A stretch of 64,000 nucleotides of DNA from Bradyrhizobium sp. GTDB taxonomy: Bacteria > Pseudomonadota > Alphaproteobacteria > Rhizobiales > Xanthobacteraceae. Below are positions 44,417 to 52,723 of the stretch, piece by piece. Numbering within the stretch: position 1 is the first letter of the stretch; each line of letters starts with the position of its first letter. The stretch is from assembly GCF_016219575.1 (NCBI RefSeq), contig NZ_JACRMG010000006.1, positions 1-64,000 of the forward strand, in the 5' to 3' direction. Both the position numbers and the translations under genes were made by a program. The notes beneath the pieces were generated by a model. It worked only from the letters and a program-made list of their open reading frames with translations, was not told the origin of the DNA and did no database searches.

Positions 44417-44857
44417 ATGAAAATCGACAGCGCCTGTCATTGCGGCAATATCCGCTACGAGGCCGAGGTCGACCCCGCCAAGGTCGTCATCTGCCACTGC
44501 ACGGATTGTCAGACCTTGTCTGGCTCCGCGTTTCGCACGGTGGTGCCGACCGAGGCGAACAGTTTTCGCCTCCTGACGGGCAAGCCGAAGGTCTACGTCA
44601 AGACCGGCGAAAGCGGCAACAAGCGCGAGCAGACATTCTGCGCGGATTGCGGTGCGCCGATCTATTCCGGTCCTCCCGGTGCCGATGCGGCCGTGGTGAG
44701 CCTGCGCGTCGGCACGATCCGCCAACGCGATCAACTCGTCCCGGGCGATCAATACTGGTTCCGCTCGGCGCAGCGATGGCTTGCGGAAATGCCGGCGATG
44801 AAGCAGCGGGAGACGCAACCCGTGTTCGACGCCAAAGGCAGCTTCGGCAAGGACTGA
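44417..44857 (+). CDS. GFA family (glutathione-dependent formaldehyde-activating-like) zinc protein
   Basis: A 146-residue protein of the GFA (DUF636) family. The seven Cys of the family are present: C7/C9 (ACHCG), C26/C28/C31 (ICHCTDC) and C75/C78 (FCADCG), expected to bind two zinc ions. Despite the family name, most members have no demonstrated formaldehyde activity, so only the fold is predicted. GGGAGAGG precedes the ATG. Stand-alone gene. Confidence 0.9.
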   Translation: MKIDSACHCGNIRYEAEVDPAKVVICHCTDCQTLSGSAFRTVVPTEANSFRLLTGKPKVYVKTGESGNKREQTFCADCGAPIYSGPPGADAAVVSLRVGTIRQRDQLVPGDQYWFRSAQRWLAEMPAMKQRETQPVFDAKGSFGKD

Positions 44858-45033
44858 CGGCAGGATGCACGGGGATCGGCCGGTTCGCCGTCCTGCAATT
44901 CCCGCACGATCTCGCGCAAGAGAGCCATTGGCCGGTCGAAACCGGTTGATGGCCCGGCCGTATTGCAGGCTGTCGCCATGGTTTGCACCTGATGATGGCG
45001 ACCGTCATACTGGAATTTCAACGGAGCCCTCTT

Positions 45034-45498
45034 ATGACCGCCGTCGTCCCCACCCGTGTCACCGGCCGAATCGAGGGCGACTTTGTCGTCTTCCTGATCG
45101 GCATGCGCATCAACAAGCCGTGGAAGCTGCACAAATGGATTCCGGCGGCGCGGGCGATGCCGAAGATGCTGAAGGAGCTGGAAGCCGCGCCCGCGAAATA
45201 CGGCTTCCTCGGCCATACCGGCCTCAGCAAGATCATCGTGCAGTACTGGCGCAGCTTCGAACATCTGGAGACCTATGCGCGCGACCGCGATTCCGCGCAC
45301 TGGCCGGCCTGGGTCGAATTCAACCGGCGCATGAAGGATAGCCGCGGCGACGTCGGCATCTGGCACGAGACCTACCGCATCCGCGCCGGCGACTATGAGG
45401 CGATCTACAGCGGCATGCCGCCGTTCGGCCTCGGCCAGGCCGGCGTACAGTCGGCCATCACGGACGCCAACGACGCGGCAAGGCTGCGGATGGGGTAG
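45034..45498 (+). CDS. DUF4188 family protein
   Basis: A 154-residue protein of the DUF4188 family, with the pattern [30 protein letters not shown], then [29 protein letters not shown] and GIWHETYRI. The fold resembles monooxygenase-like ferredoxin barrels, and some homologues are annotated as fluoroacetyl or transcription-linked proteins, but function is not known. GGAG lies upstream of the ATG. Confidence 0.85.
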   Translation: MTAVVPTRVTGRIEGDFVVFLIGMRINKPWKLHKWIPAARAMPKMLKELEAAPAKYGFLGHTGLSKIIVQYWRSFEHLETYARDRDSAHWPAWVEFNRRMKDSRGDVGIWHETYRIRAGDYEAIYSGMPPFGLGQAGVQSAITDANDAARLRMG

Positions 45499-45514
45499 GG
45501 ACCAGGCGATACCT

Positions 45515-45592
45515 GCAGGATGGGTTGAGCATGGCGAAACCCATCATTGTTCCGAAAAGAGCGATGGGGTTCGCATGCTCAACCCATCCTGC
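45515..45592. repeat. Long inverted repeat (about 30-bp arms)
   Basis: GCAGGATGGGTTGAGCATGG.. (45515-45545) is inverted at 45563-45592 with about three differences, around a 17-base spacer. It may end the DUF4188 transcript and resembles a dispersed palindrome. The rest of 45499-45804 shows no gene. Confidence 0.8.
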
Positions 45593-45804
45593 GATCTGCT
45601 TTCCATGCCGATTGACATCACCGCCATGGAGTGGTCACGTCACCATCACCGGAAAGCGCATCGCCTGCGATCGAGATCGCGCTGCTGCTCCGCGGCCGTG
45701 AATAAATTACCGGCGCGAACCTCCTCACATCGTTCATCAAGGCCCTGCGCAATTGGCTGGCATGCAGGACCGATCCGTTTCGCAGCCGACGTCAGGAACA
45801 GCCA

Positions 45805-46074
45805 TTGCAGGTATTCGTCCGCGACAACAACGTCGATCAGGCGCTACGCGTGCTCAAGAAGAAGATGCAGCGCGAGGGCGTGTTCCGGGAAATGCGCCGG
45901 CGCCGCTTCTACGAAAAGCCCTCGGAGCAGGCCGCGCGGAAGAAATCCGATGCGGTGCGCCGCATGCGCAAGCTCGCGCGGAAGCAGGCGATCCGGGACG
46001 GGCTGATCGCCGCTCCGCCGAAGAAGAAAAAGGAAGACTTGAAGCGGCCCGGCGCTGCGGCAGGGGCGGCGTGA
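45805..46074 (+). CDS. rpsU: 30S ribosomal protein S21, divergent copy
   Basis: An 89-residue S21 protein that contacts the mRNA 3' region of 16S rRNA during initiation. The core [59 protein letters not shown] is typical. The only possible start is TTG at 45805, weak for a ribosomal gene, with AGGA upstream. The tail ([17 protein letters not shown]) is shorter than in the usual Bradyrhizobium S21, so this is probably a second, conditional copy. Confidence 0.92.
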   Translation: MQVFVRDNNVDQALRVLKKKMQREGVFREMRRRRFYEKPSEQAARKKSDAVRRMRKLARKQAIRDGLIAAPPKKKKEDLKRPGAAAGAA

Positions 46075-46108
46075 CGGAACCGGCCACGGCCAGCGGCTGC
46101 GCGATCGT

Positions 46109-46405
46109 TCAGGACTCGCGGGAGAGCCGGGCGAAATCGTCGAAGATGGCTGCAACGAGATTGCGATGGCGGGTGTCGTCCGGCGACAGGCTTGCCGCAT
46201 AGAGATTGAGCACATAGCGGGCCTTGGCGGCGGCCTCCTGCCAAGTCTCCGCGGGAAGGGCGAGCAGCTGGTTTTCCAGCGCGGTCTGACGGTCGCGCAA
46301 TTCCCTGGCGTGGTTCTCGACCTCCGCCAGCGTGCGGCGCAGGTCGGTGGCCTTCTGTGCGGCCATGCCGCGGTGCTTGTCGAGATCGAACGGCTCCCTA
46401 CTCAT
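46109..46405 (-). CDS. Small helical hypothetical protein
   Basis: A 98-residue protein of unknown function, predicted all helical. A coiled-coil stretch (QKATDLRRTLAEVENHARELRDRQTALENQLLAL) is followed by ETWQEAAAKARYVLNLYAAS and HRNLVAAIFDDFARLS. Its start overlaps the end of the gene above by eight bases, so the two are a co-translated pair. Confidence 0.68.
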   Translation of the reverse strand: MSREPFDLDKHRGMAAQKATDLRRTLAEVENHARELRDRQTALENQLLALPAETWQEAAAKARYVLNLYAASLSPDDTRHRNLVAAIFDDFARLSRES

Positions 46406-46664
46406 TCGGCGCGCTCGCATCGATGCGCTGCGCATCCGCCAGGTCGACCGAGCCGATCGATATCATCTCCGTCGTGGAAGCCGAGGCAGCTCCCGGAACC
46501 ATGATCATGGTAGCGACGCGGCGAAAGGCGGCGAACGAAAGCCCTTCGATCGACTCTTCGTCGGTGATGACGTCGTAGGTTCCCGCAGGCAGCAGGCGGT
46601 CGACGCCCCTGATCCGGAACGGATGCTTGAAGGTGACGGCCTCTCGCCGCGAGCGAACGGTCAT
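46398..46664 (-). CDS. Small hypothetical protein
   Basis: An 88-residue soluble protein of unknown function. The sequence is beta-rich: EAVTFKHPFRIRGVDRLLPAGTYDVITDEESIEGLSFAAFRRVATMIMVP. It overlaps the coiled-coil gene that follows by eight bases. The pattern resembles small two-gene units seen in Bradyrhizobium accessory DNA. Confidence 0.68.
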   Translation of the reverse strand: MTVRSRREAVTFKHPFRIRGVDRLLPAGTYDVITDEESIEGLSFAAFRRVATMIMVPGAASASTTEMISIGSVDLADAQRIDASAPNE

Positions 46665-46905
46665 GCGTACCTGCTTTCCTGAGCCACACGGGGCCGACGC
46701 TGACCTGATGCTGCAACGACCATGCGCCCATTCGGTTCGATTAGCCACCTGTTTCCTCCGATGGCGGAACGGCAGGGCGCTGCTGCGGACTTCGCGCTGG
46801 CTATCCCGGCAGTGGCGGCGTAGGCTTGCCCGATCACCGGCCTTTCCACGGCATATACCGGTGACTGAGGGTAACGCGCGCTCCCGCCGAACGAGAGGAG
46901 CGTCC

Positions 46906-47004
46906 ATGTCCGGGTTCCGCCTGATCGACTGGATCGTGCCACCGGCGGTCGTGCCTCTGTTTTCCGGATTCCTGGCTCTGGCCGCGGCTTTCCTGCATGG
47001 ATAG
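46906..47004 (+). CDS. 32-residue small membrane protein
   Basis: A very short gene with a good ribosome site (GAGAGGAG, five bases before ATG). The product MSGFRLIDWIVPPAVVP.. is one short membrane helix (PLFSGFLALAAAFL). It overlaps the next gene by eight bases (46997). Coding status is plausible rather than certain. Confidence 0.5.
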   Translation: MSGFRLIDWIVPPAVVPLFSGFLALAAAFLHG

Positions 47005-47194
47005 GACGACGCCTCTGCAATACCTGATCAGCGGCCGGAACCAGTCCGGCTTCGTCAATCTCGGCCGCAGCACGCCGAGTGCGGCTCTCAAGAAGGCGAG
47101 AGAGTTTCTCCAGGAAGGCTATCTGGATGTGAGAATCTGCACGCCGCGCGGCATGGTCCTGGCGCCCGAAGAGTTTTATCAGCTCGACGGATAG
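46997..47194 (+). CDS. Small hypothetical protein
   Basis: A 65-residue protein of unknown function (YLISGRNQSGFVNLGRSTPSAALKKAREFLQEGYLDVRICTPRGMVLAPEEFYQLDG). It looks like a compact alpha/beta unit. It overlaps the 32-residue gene upstream and precedes the DUF6894-type gene by 21 bases, forming a small operon. Confidence 0.7.
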   Translation: MDRTTPLQYLISGRNQSGFVNLGRSTPSAALKKAREFLQEGYLDVRICTPRGMVLAPEEFYQLDG

Positions 47195-47215
47195 CGGCCG
47201 GCCGGGAGCACCTGC

Positions 47216-47452
47216 ATGACCCGCTACTACTTTGACATCAGGGACGGCGAAGCCCTGTACAGGGATGACGAGGGCATGGAGCTGGAAGATCAAAGGGCGG
47301 CCGAGATCGAGGCCGCGACAGCCTTGGCCGGCATGGCCAGGGATCTTTCGCCGCTCGACGAGCGTCATCACATGGCGATCGAGGTTCGCACCGATGCCGG
47401 ATCTGTTCTTCAAGCGGCGTTCATCTTCGAGACGGCGCCGCCGCGGCCTTGA
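47216..47452 (+). CDS. DUF6894-type small protein
   Basis: A 78-residue protein with the typical opening MTRYYFDIRDGEALYRDDEGMELEDQRAAEIEAATALAGMARD of the DUF6894 family, abundant and of unknown function in Bradyrhizobium and relatives. It lies in a tight run of small genes. Confidence 0.82.
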   Translation: MTRYYFDIRDGEALYRDDEGMELEDQRAAEIEAATALAGMARDLSPLDERHHMAIEVRTDAGSVLQAAFIFETAPPRP

Positions 47453-47560
47453 GCGTTCGAGCGCCCGAATGCAAACCAGCGCTCGCGCGCCCATTGACTT
47501 GCAACGGCCGGGCGTGCACGTCGCACCGATCGGATACAATTGCGCCGGAGAAAGCTCAGC

Positions 47561-47797
47561 ATGGACAGGGGTATTCGGATTGCGCCCAAGCCCGAGACCG
47601 GCAGAGGCCAGAGCGTCACTTTCGTTCTGGCGATCGGATCTGCGCGGCAAACGTGCCGGCTGAAGACGACCTTCAACACGAAGAATCAGGCCCTGAGCTA
47701 TCTGCAAAAGCATCGAACCGAGTTCGAGCTCGTGGCGCGGACGCGCTTCGAACGCGGCGAGGTCGAGGATGGCGTGGTCCAGTTGAAGATGCTGTAG
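47561..47797 (+). CDS. Small hypothetical protein
   Basis: A 78-residue protein of unknown function (SVTFVLAIGSARQTCRLKTTFNTKNQALSYLQKHRTEFELVARTRFERGEVEDGVVQLKML). GGAGAA precedes the ATG. The composition suggests a compact soluble domain. Last gene before the repeat region. Confidence 0.68.
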   Translation: MDRGIRIAPKPETGRGQSVTFVLAIGSARQTCRLKTTFNTKNQALSYLQKHRTEFELVARTRFERGEVEDGVVQLKML

Positions 47798-48159
47798 CGG
47801 AGGCTTCGGGACGGGGGCGCCCGGGGGGCGGAGTCAATTCCGAAATACGTAATAGCCTCTTGACAGTTCCGCAAATCAGAACTATCTTCCGCCTATCCCG
47901 TGCCCCTTCGAGAGGGGCGTATCGCGATCGTCACGGCACGTTGGGCGCGGGGAGCGATGGACGCGGCAATCCCAGGCGTAACGGCTTGATCCCGTGAGGG
48001 GTCGGGGCCCGCCGCCGGACGAAGGAGCGCCGCGTACGGCGAAATCGTGTGGTCCTGGCGCCGCGACCCTGGCGTCTATCCGTCCCGCCTGTGCGGGTGC
48101 GGCAACGGGGGCAAAAGAGGCCGTTCCCCGGGGAGAGTACGTATAAGCCGTAAAGCCAT
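47798..48159. other. Repeat-rich non-coding stretch
   Basis: No gene is visible. The GC-rich sequence, including CACGGCACGTTGGGCGCGGG and CTTGATCCCGTGAGGGGTCG, is continuous with the dispersed repeat at 48160. Fragments open in several frames but none resembles a protein. Confidence 0.6.
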
Positions 48160-48360
48160 TGCGCGGGGAAGGCCGGGTTGTCCCGGCTGTACCTGTCAAA
48201 CCCGTGTGCATTTCTTTCGCTACTTTCAGCACACGGCGATGCGGGTGCCGCCGGCACCCGGCCTTCCCTGCGCCCTCTGATTTCAGGGGGCCGACGAAAT
48301 GCAAAGCTCAGGCGAAATTCGCGCCGTGAGAACGAGAGCGCGTGTCTTTCCACGTCATTG
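48160..48360. repeat. Dispersed repeat, copy 2
   Basis: Matches 1-210 of the window over the full length, same order of blocks. This copy shows that the repeat extends leftward beyond the part seen at the window start. Weak TTTCAGCACACGG differs from TACAGATCGCACACGG in copy 1. Confidence 0.85.
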
Positions 48361-48438
48361 CGAGCGACTTGTCCGCCGAAGCCTCGGCGAAGGCGGAAGC
48401 GAAGCTTGTTGTTTGAAAACTGAATCAGCAAATTCGCT

Positions 48439-48561
48439 GTCGCCCCGGCGTAGGCCGGGGCCCATACCCACCATCGTTAGTTGTCGAAGCGAGGTTCGAG
48501 CGCCAGCTCTGCGTAACCACGGGCATTCGTGGTTATCGGCCCCGGCCTACGCCGGGGCGAC
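48439..48561. repeat. GTCGCCCCGGCG inverted-repeat element, copy C
   Basis: Left arm 48439-48466 and right arm 48534-48561 are inverse of each other and closely match copy A arms. It ends 45 bases before the phosphoesterase gene stop (48606). Confidence 0.85.
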
Positions 48562-48605
48562 GAGTTGGGAGGATGCGCGCCGCTCCGAAAAGCCGCGCGT
48601 GGCCG

Positions 48606-50135
48606 TCACGGAAGATCCAGCGCGGCGGTGAGGTCGCCGGCCTTCTCGCGGACGCCCGGCAGCGGCTCGAGCGCGAAGCGGGCGGTGATCAGCTTCAGGA
48701 TCGAGCCGGTGTCATAGGCGGTGTGGTCGACATGGCCGCGCTTGGCGAACGGCGAGACGACGATGGCGGGGATCCGCGTCGCCGGGCCCCAGCGGTCGCT
48801 CCAGCCGGGTCCGCTCGGCGGCGCGACATGATCCCAGAAGCCGCCGTTCTCGTCATAGGTGACGATGACGAGCATGTTGCCCCATTGCGGCGACTTCCTC
48901 AGCCGTTCCAGGATGTCGGCGATATGGGCATCGCCCGTCATCAGGTCGGTGTAGGAGGGATGCTGGTTGAGGAGGCCGACCGGCTTGTAGAAAGAGACCT
49001 GCGGCAGCGTTCCGCCCTCGATTGCCGCGAGAAAATCCGCGCCGTCTTTCAGATGCGCCGCGCGGTCGGCCGTTCCCGGGGCAAAGCGGGCGTAATAGTT
49101 GAACGGCTGGTGGTGCGGCTGGAAATTGATGGCGCCGTCGGCGCGGGTATAGATCACCTTGCGCTTGTCCGCAGGCGGCCGCATGCCGTCCTTCAGCGCC
49201 TCGTTCCATCCGCCCGAATACCAGACCCAGCCGATCGACTTCGCCGACAGCGTGTCGCCGATCGTCTTCATGGCGGAGGGCGGCAGCGGCAGGCCGATGC
49301 GCTCATTGCCCTTGGGGTCGGCCATTTCCAGCGGACCGCCCTCGGCCGGCGGCACGCCGCTCGGCTGATAGGCCGGCTGCGTGGTGTTGACGGTGTAGCC
49401 GTCCGGCGTCACCTGGCCGCCGATGCCGCCGGAATAGGTCTTGACCGCGCCGTCCCTAGCCGAGGGCGAGTCGGGTTTCTTCTTCAGCCGGCCCTTGTCG
49501 TCGAGCACCGCGCGCATCGATTCCGGCGCGTCCTTGTAGGCCGGCGCGCAGGCGCAGATCAGGTACTGGTGGTTGAGGTACGATCCGCCGAAAGCACCCA
49601 TGAAGAAATTGTCGGCCAGCGTGTATTCCTTCGCCCACTGCCACAGCTTCATCCCGCTGCCGTCGAAGTAGCCCATGGTGTAGCCGCCCACCGTCGACAT
49701 CGCCGCGAACATGTCGTTCTTGCCGCCGTTGATCTGCTCGATGTTGTGATAGTAGGCGTGGATCGGGCTGAGCAGCACGTCGGTCGCAAGCTTGCTCACC
49801 GGCGGCGCGTCGATCCGGAAGGGCGCGTTCGGCAGCGGCGGATAGCCCGGCTCCGGTTCGCCCTTGCTGTTCCAGACGCGAAGGGAAGGCAGCTCGGAGC
49901 CGTCGTGATCGCGCTGGACGGATTGTTCGGGCTTCGCGTTGGCGATGCCGTTGGCGCCGGGAAACAGCCCGTAGAGATGATCGAAGCTGCGGTTCTCGGC
50001 GTAGATGACGACGATATTCGCGATCTTGGACAGATCGGCGGCGTGACCGGCGCCGCCGCCCGCCAGGGCAAGCGCCGCCGCCGCCAGTCCAGTATCAATC
50101 CGCAGAATACTCTTCCAGCCGCGATCTGCCCGCAT
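48606..50135 (-). CDS. Secreted phosphoesterase (AcpA/phospholipase C-like)
   Basis: A 509-residue exported phosphoesterase of the alkaline-phosphatase-like superfamily. The signal peptide ILRIDTGLAAAALALAGGGAGHAA precedes the active-site strand IANIVVIYAENRSFDHLYGLFPG, whose Glu-Asn pair and following residues are typical of AcpA and bacterial phospholipase C. Later blocks are DENGGFWDHVAPP and RIPAIVVSPFAKRGHVDHTAYDTGSILKLI. The start at 50135 has AGGAAGGGG upstream; 50168 is the alternative. It probably hydrolyses phosphate esters in the periplasm. Substrate range unknown. Confidence 0.88.
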   Translation of the reverse strand: MRADRGWKSILRIDTGLAAAALALAGGGAGHAADLSKIANIVVIYAENRSFDHLYGLFPGANGIANAKPEQSVQRDHDGSELPSLRVWNSKGEPEPGYPPLPNAPFRIDAPPVSKLATDVLLSPIHAYYHNIEQINGGKNDMFAAMSTVGGYTMGYFDGSGMKLWQWAKEYTLADNFFMGAFGGSYLNHQYLICACAPAYKDAPESMRAVLDDKGRLKKKPDSPSARDGAVKTYSGGIGGQVTPDGYTVNTTQPAYQPSGVPPAEGGPLEMADPKGNERIGLPLPPSAMKTIGDTLSAKSIGWVWYSGGWNEALKDGMRPPADKRKVIYTRADGAINFQPHHQPFNYYARFAPGTADRAAHLKDGADFLAAIEGGTLPQVSFYKPVGLLNQHPSYTDLMTGDAHIADILERLRKSPQWGNMLVIVTYDENGGFWDHVAPPSGPGWSDRWGPATRIPAIVVSPFAKRGHVDHTAYDTGSILKLITARFALEPLPGVREKAGDLTAALDLP

Positions 50136-50207
50136 TGTACGCCCCTTCCTGCCAGCGATGTGCCGCATGGCCTCGCAAGGGATTACGTATCATGCGGCGC
50201 GGCCATC

Positions 50208-51956
50208 CTAGCCGCCGTACAGATATCTCGGCAACCACAGCGTCATGCCGGGCCAGAGATACATGATGACCATGCACAGGATCACGATCAGCATGTAGGG
50301 CATCATGCCCGCGAAGATCTGGTTCAGCGTGACGTGCTTCGGCGCGACGCCCTTGAGGTAGAACGCCGACATCGCCACCGGCGGCGACAGGAAGGCGGCC
50401 TGCAGGTTCACGAACACCAGCGTGCCCCACAGGATCGGGTCAATGCCGAAATGCTTCAGCATCGGCAGGAAGATCGGCACGAAGATGATGATGATCTCGG
50501 TCCATTCCAGCGGCCAGCCGAGCACGAAGATGATCGCCTGCGACAGGATCATGAACTGCACCGGCGACATGTTGAGCGAGAGCACCCAGCTCTCGAGCAG
50601 CGCTTGGCCGCCGAGGATGGCGAACACCGCCGAGAACAGCGCCGAGCCCACGAACAGCCAGCACACCATCGCGGTGGTCTTGGCGGTGAGGAACACAGCT
50701 TCCTTGGTACGCTTCCAGTCCAGCGTGCGGGCATGCAGCGCGAGCAGGAAGGCGCCGGCCGCGCCGACGCCGGCGGATTCGGTCGCCGTCGTGATGCCGA
50801 ACAGGATCACGCCGAGCACGACTACGGTGAGGATGCCGAGCGGCATCACCGACGACGTCAGGAGCCGCAGCACCTCAAAGCGCTCGCCGTCCATGCGCAG
50901 ATACGATCGCAGGCTCCATGCCGCCATCAGCAGTGCGACGATCGCAAAGCCGATATAGAACTGCGAGCCTGGTCCCTTCTGCGCCGCCGATGGCTCCGGC
51001 GTCGCCGCGGCACTGCCGAGTTGTTGCAGGCCTTCGACCGCCTCCGAGGCGGCGCCGGCCTGCTGATGGATGACGACGTACCACCAGATGATTCCGAGCG
51101 TCACGGCGGTGAGCAGGAACGGGACGAGAGAGATGGCGAAGTTCTGCAGGATCGCGCCATAGCTCATCGGCTTGCCGTCGATCTCGAGATTCCTTGCCTG
51201 CGCGGGCGAGACCAGCGCCTTCGACAGCGCGACAAACAGATTTGGCGAGTAGAGCGTCTGCAGCTTCCTGACCCATTCGGGCACCTTGACCCGGGTCTGC
51301 TCCTCCGGCAGCGGCGGGGCGATCTTCGGATTGATCATCGCCCAACCGACGACATAGACGAGGTAGAGGAAGGCGAGGAAGAAGCCCGGCAGCATCGCCG
51401 CCGCGTAGAGCTTGACTACCGATTGGCCGGCCACCGCCGCATAAACGATGATCATCACCGACGGCGGGATCAGGATGCCGAGCGTGCCGCCGGCAGTGAT
51501 GACGCCGGAGGCGAGCCTGACGTCATAACCTGCGCGCAGCATCGGGTTGAAGGCGATCACGCCCATCAGCACCACCACGGCGCCGACCAGGCCCGAGGCG
51601 ATGCCCCAGAATGTGCAGACGATCAGCGTGGCGACCGCAAGGGACGCCGGAAGGCGGCGGAACGCGAGCTGGATCGAGTAGAACATCTTGTCGACCAGCG
51701 CGCCGCGCTCCATCACGTAGCCCATCAGCACGAACAACGGGATGGATATCAGCACGTCGTTGGTCATCGCGCCGTAGGTGCGCTGGACCATCAGCTCGAA
51801 CACCTTGTTGTGGGTCCAGAGCTGCGACGGGTCGTAGAAGGCGATGAAGCCGAAGAACATGCCAAGGCCCATCAGAGTGAAGGCCGTGGGGAAGCCCATC
51901 AGGATGACGATGACGATGAGCGTCAGCATCAAGAGGCCGAGTGCCGGATCGCTCAT
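50208..51956 (-). CDS. dctM: TRAP transporter large permease (DctM), with extra central region
   Basis: A 582-residue membrane protein, the large permease of a tripartite ATP-independent periplasmic transporter. The usual DctM ends (ILMGFPTAFTLMGLGMFFGF; SAFYLKGVAPKHVTLNQIFAGM) and the CTFWGIASGLVGAVVVLMG block are present. It is about 150 residues longer than ordinary DctM; the extra region (about residues 215-365, PEEQTRVKVPEWVRKLQTLYSP to LLMAAWSLRS) includes a cytoplasmic or periplasmic stretch and two added helices. It resembles the longer mannitol/chloroaromatic-type permeases. ATGA overlap with dctQ. Confidence 0.9.
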   Translation of the reverse strand: MSDPALGLLMLTLIVIVILMGFPTAFTLMGLGMFFGFIAFYDPSQLWTHNKVFELMVQRTYGAMTNDVLISIPLFVLMGYVMERGALVDKMFYSIQLAFRRLPASLAVATLIVCTFWGIASGLVGAVVVLMGVIAFNPMLRAGYDVRLASGVITAGGTLGILIPPSVMIIVYAAVAGQSVVKLYAAAMLPGFFLAFLYLVYVVGWAMINPKIAPPLPEEQTRVKVPEWVRKLQTLYSPNLFVALSKALVSPAQARNLEIDGKPMSYGAILQNFAISLVPFLLTAVTLGIIWWYVVIHQQAGAASEAVEGLQQLGSAAATPEPSAAQKGPGSQFYIGFAIVALLMAAWSLRSYLRMDGERFEVLRLLTSSVMPLGILTVVVLGVILFGITTATESAGVGAAGAFLLALHARTLDWKRTKEAVFLTAKTTAMVCWLFVGSALFSAVFAILGGQALLESWVLSLNMSPVQFMILSQAIIFVLGWPLEWTEIIIIFVPIFLPMLKHFGIDPILWGTLVFVNLQAAFLSPPVAMSAFYLKGVAPKHVTLNQIFAGMMPYMLIVILCMVIMYLWPGMTLWLPRYLYGG

Positions 51957-52621
51957 GTATTCAGATCCCCGCCCATGCCGCGCTGCCGCGCCATTTCGTC
52001 GATGCGAGCTGCGCCTTCGATGGCGATCTTGCGCGATTCCTCGTCGACATATTCGCTGTGTGCCAGCTGTTCCTCGATCACGTCGATTTCGGCGACGTCG
52101 TGGAGCCGGCTCGGCCATTCGCCGGTCTTCAGACACACGATGCAGCGCACGATCTCCGCGATGCCCTGCAGCATGATCAGCGCGCCTGCGAGCGGGATCA
52201 TGGATTTGAAATGATAGACCGGAGGGCCGTCCGCCGTGACGTTGGAGTGCTCGTTGATGTGCCAGGAATCCGCGGCGTAGAAATAGCCGGCATAGACCAG
52301 TGCCGCGATGCCCGGAATGAAGAAGACGACGTAGAGAATGAGGTCGAGCGTGGCCTGCGTGCGCGGCCGCATCGAGGAATAGAGGAAGTCGCCGCGGACA
52401 TGGGCGTTCTGCGCCAGCGTATACGCACCGCACAGCATGAACAGCGTGCCGTACATCATGTTCTCGGCATCGAAAATCCACGCCGTCGGCATGTTCACGG
52501 CGTAGCGCTTGAACACCTCGATGCAGACGACGCTCATCAGGAGGATCATCAGCCAGGCGGCGGCCTTGCCGGTCCAGGTGGATATCTCGTCGATCGTGTA
52601 CAGTATTTTCTGGACGCTCAT
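51953..52621 (-). CDS. dctQ: TRAP transporter small permease (DctQ)
   Basis: A 222-residue protein, small membrane subunit of the TRAP transporter. Four helices are seen, including AWLMILLMSVVCIEVFKRYAV and LILYVVFFIPGIAALVYAGYF. A longer than usual charged C-terminal tail (IDVIEEQLAHSEYVDEESRKIAIEGAARIDEMARQRG) extends it. Starts at the ATG giving MSVQKILYT. It overlaps dctM by four bases and follows dctP after a hairpin. Confidence 0.9.
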   Translation of the reverse strand: MSVQKILYTIDEISTWTGKAAAWLMILLMSVVCIEVFKRYAVNMPTAWIFDAENMMYGTLFMLCGAYTLAQNAHVRGDFLYSSMRPRTQATLDLILYVVFFIPGIAALVYAGYFYAADSWHINEHSNVTADGPPVYHFKSMIPLAGALIMLQGIAEIVRCIVCLKTGEWPSRLHDVAEIDVIEEQLAHSEYVDEESRKIAIEGAARIDEMARQRGMGGDLNT

Positions 52622-52667
52622 GCGATGCGGCCGCTTCGAGTGGGAAGAGGGAGGTTGAACATAACAC

Positions 52668-52703
52668 AAGGCACCGTCCGGATATGCTGCCGGACGGTGC
52701 CTT
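52668..52703 (-). terminator. 14-bp hairpin between dctP and dctQ
   Basis: AAGGCACCGTCCGG and CCGGACGGTGCCTT pair around ATATGCTG. No U-run follows, so it is more likely an mRNA stabiliser or partial terminator that lets the binding protein be made in excess over the membrane subunits. Confidence 0.75.
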
Positions 52704-52723
52704 GGCAGGATTTTATTTCGGCG

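Noticed and set aside
45740..45804. Sigma-54 promoter (TTGGCTGGCATGCA) before rpsU
   Set aside because: The GG and GC elements do not have the required spacing.
48573..52214. Plus-strand frame of about 1200 codons antisense to the phosphoesterase and dctM
   Set aside because: Same reasoning; no domain and extreme His/Arg/Asp content.
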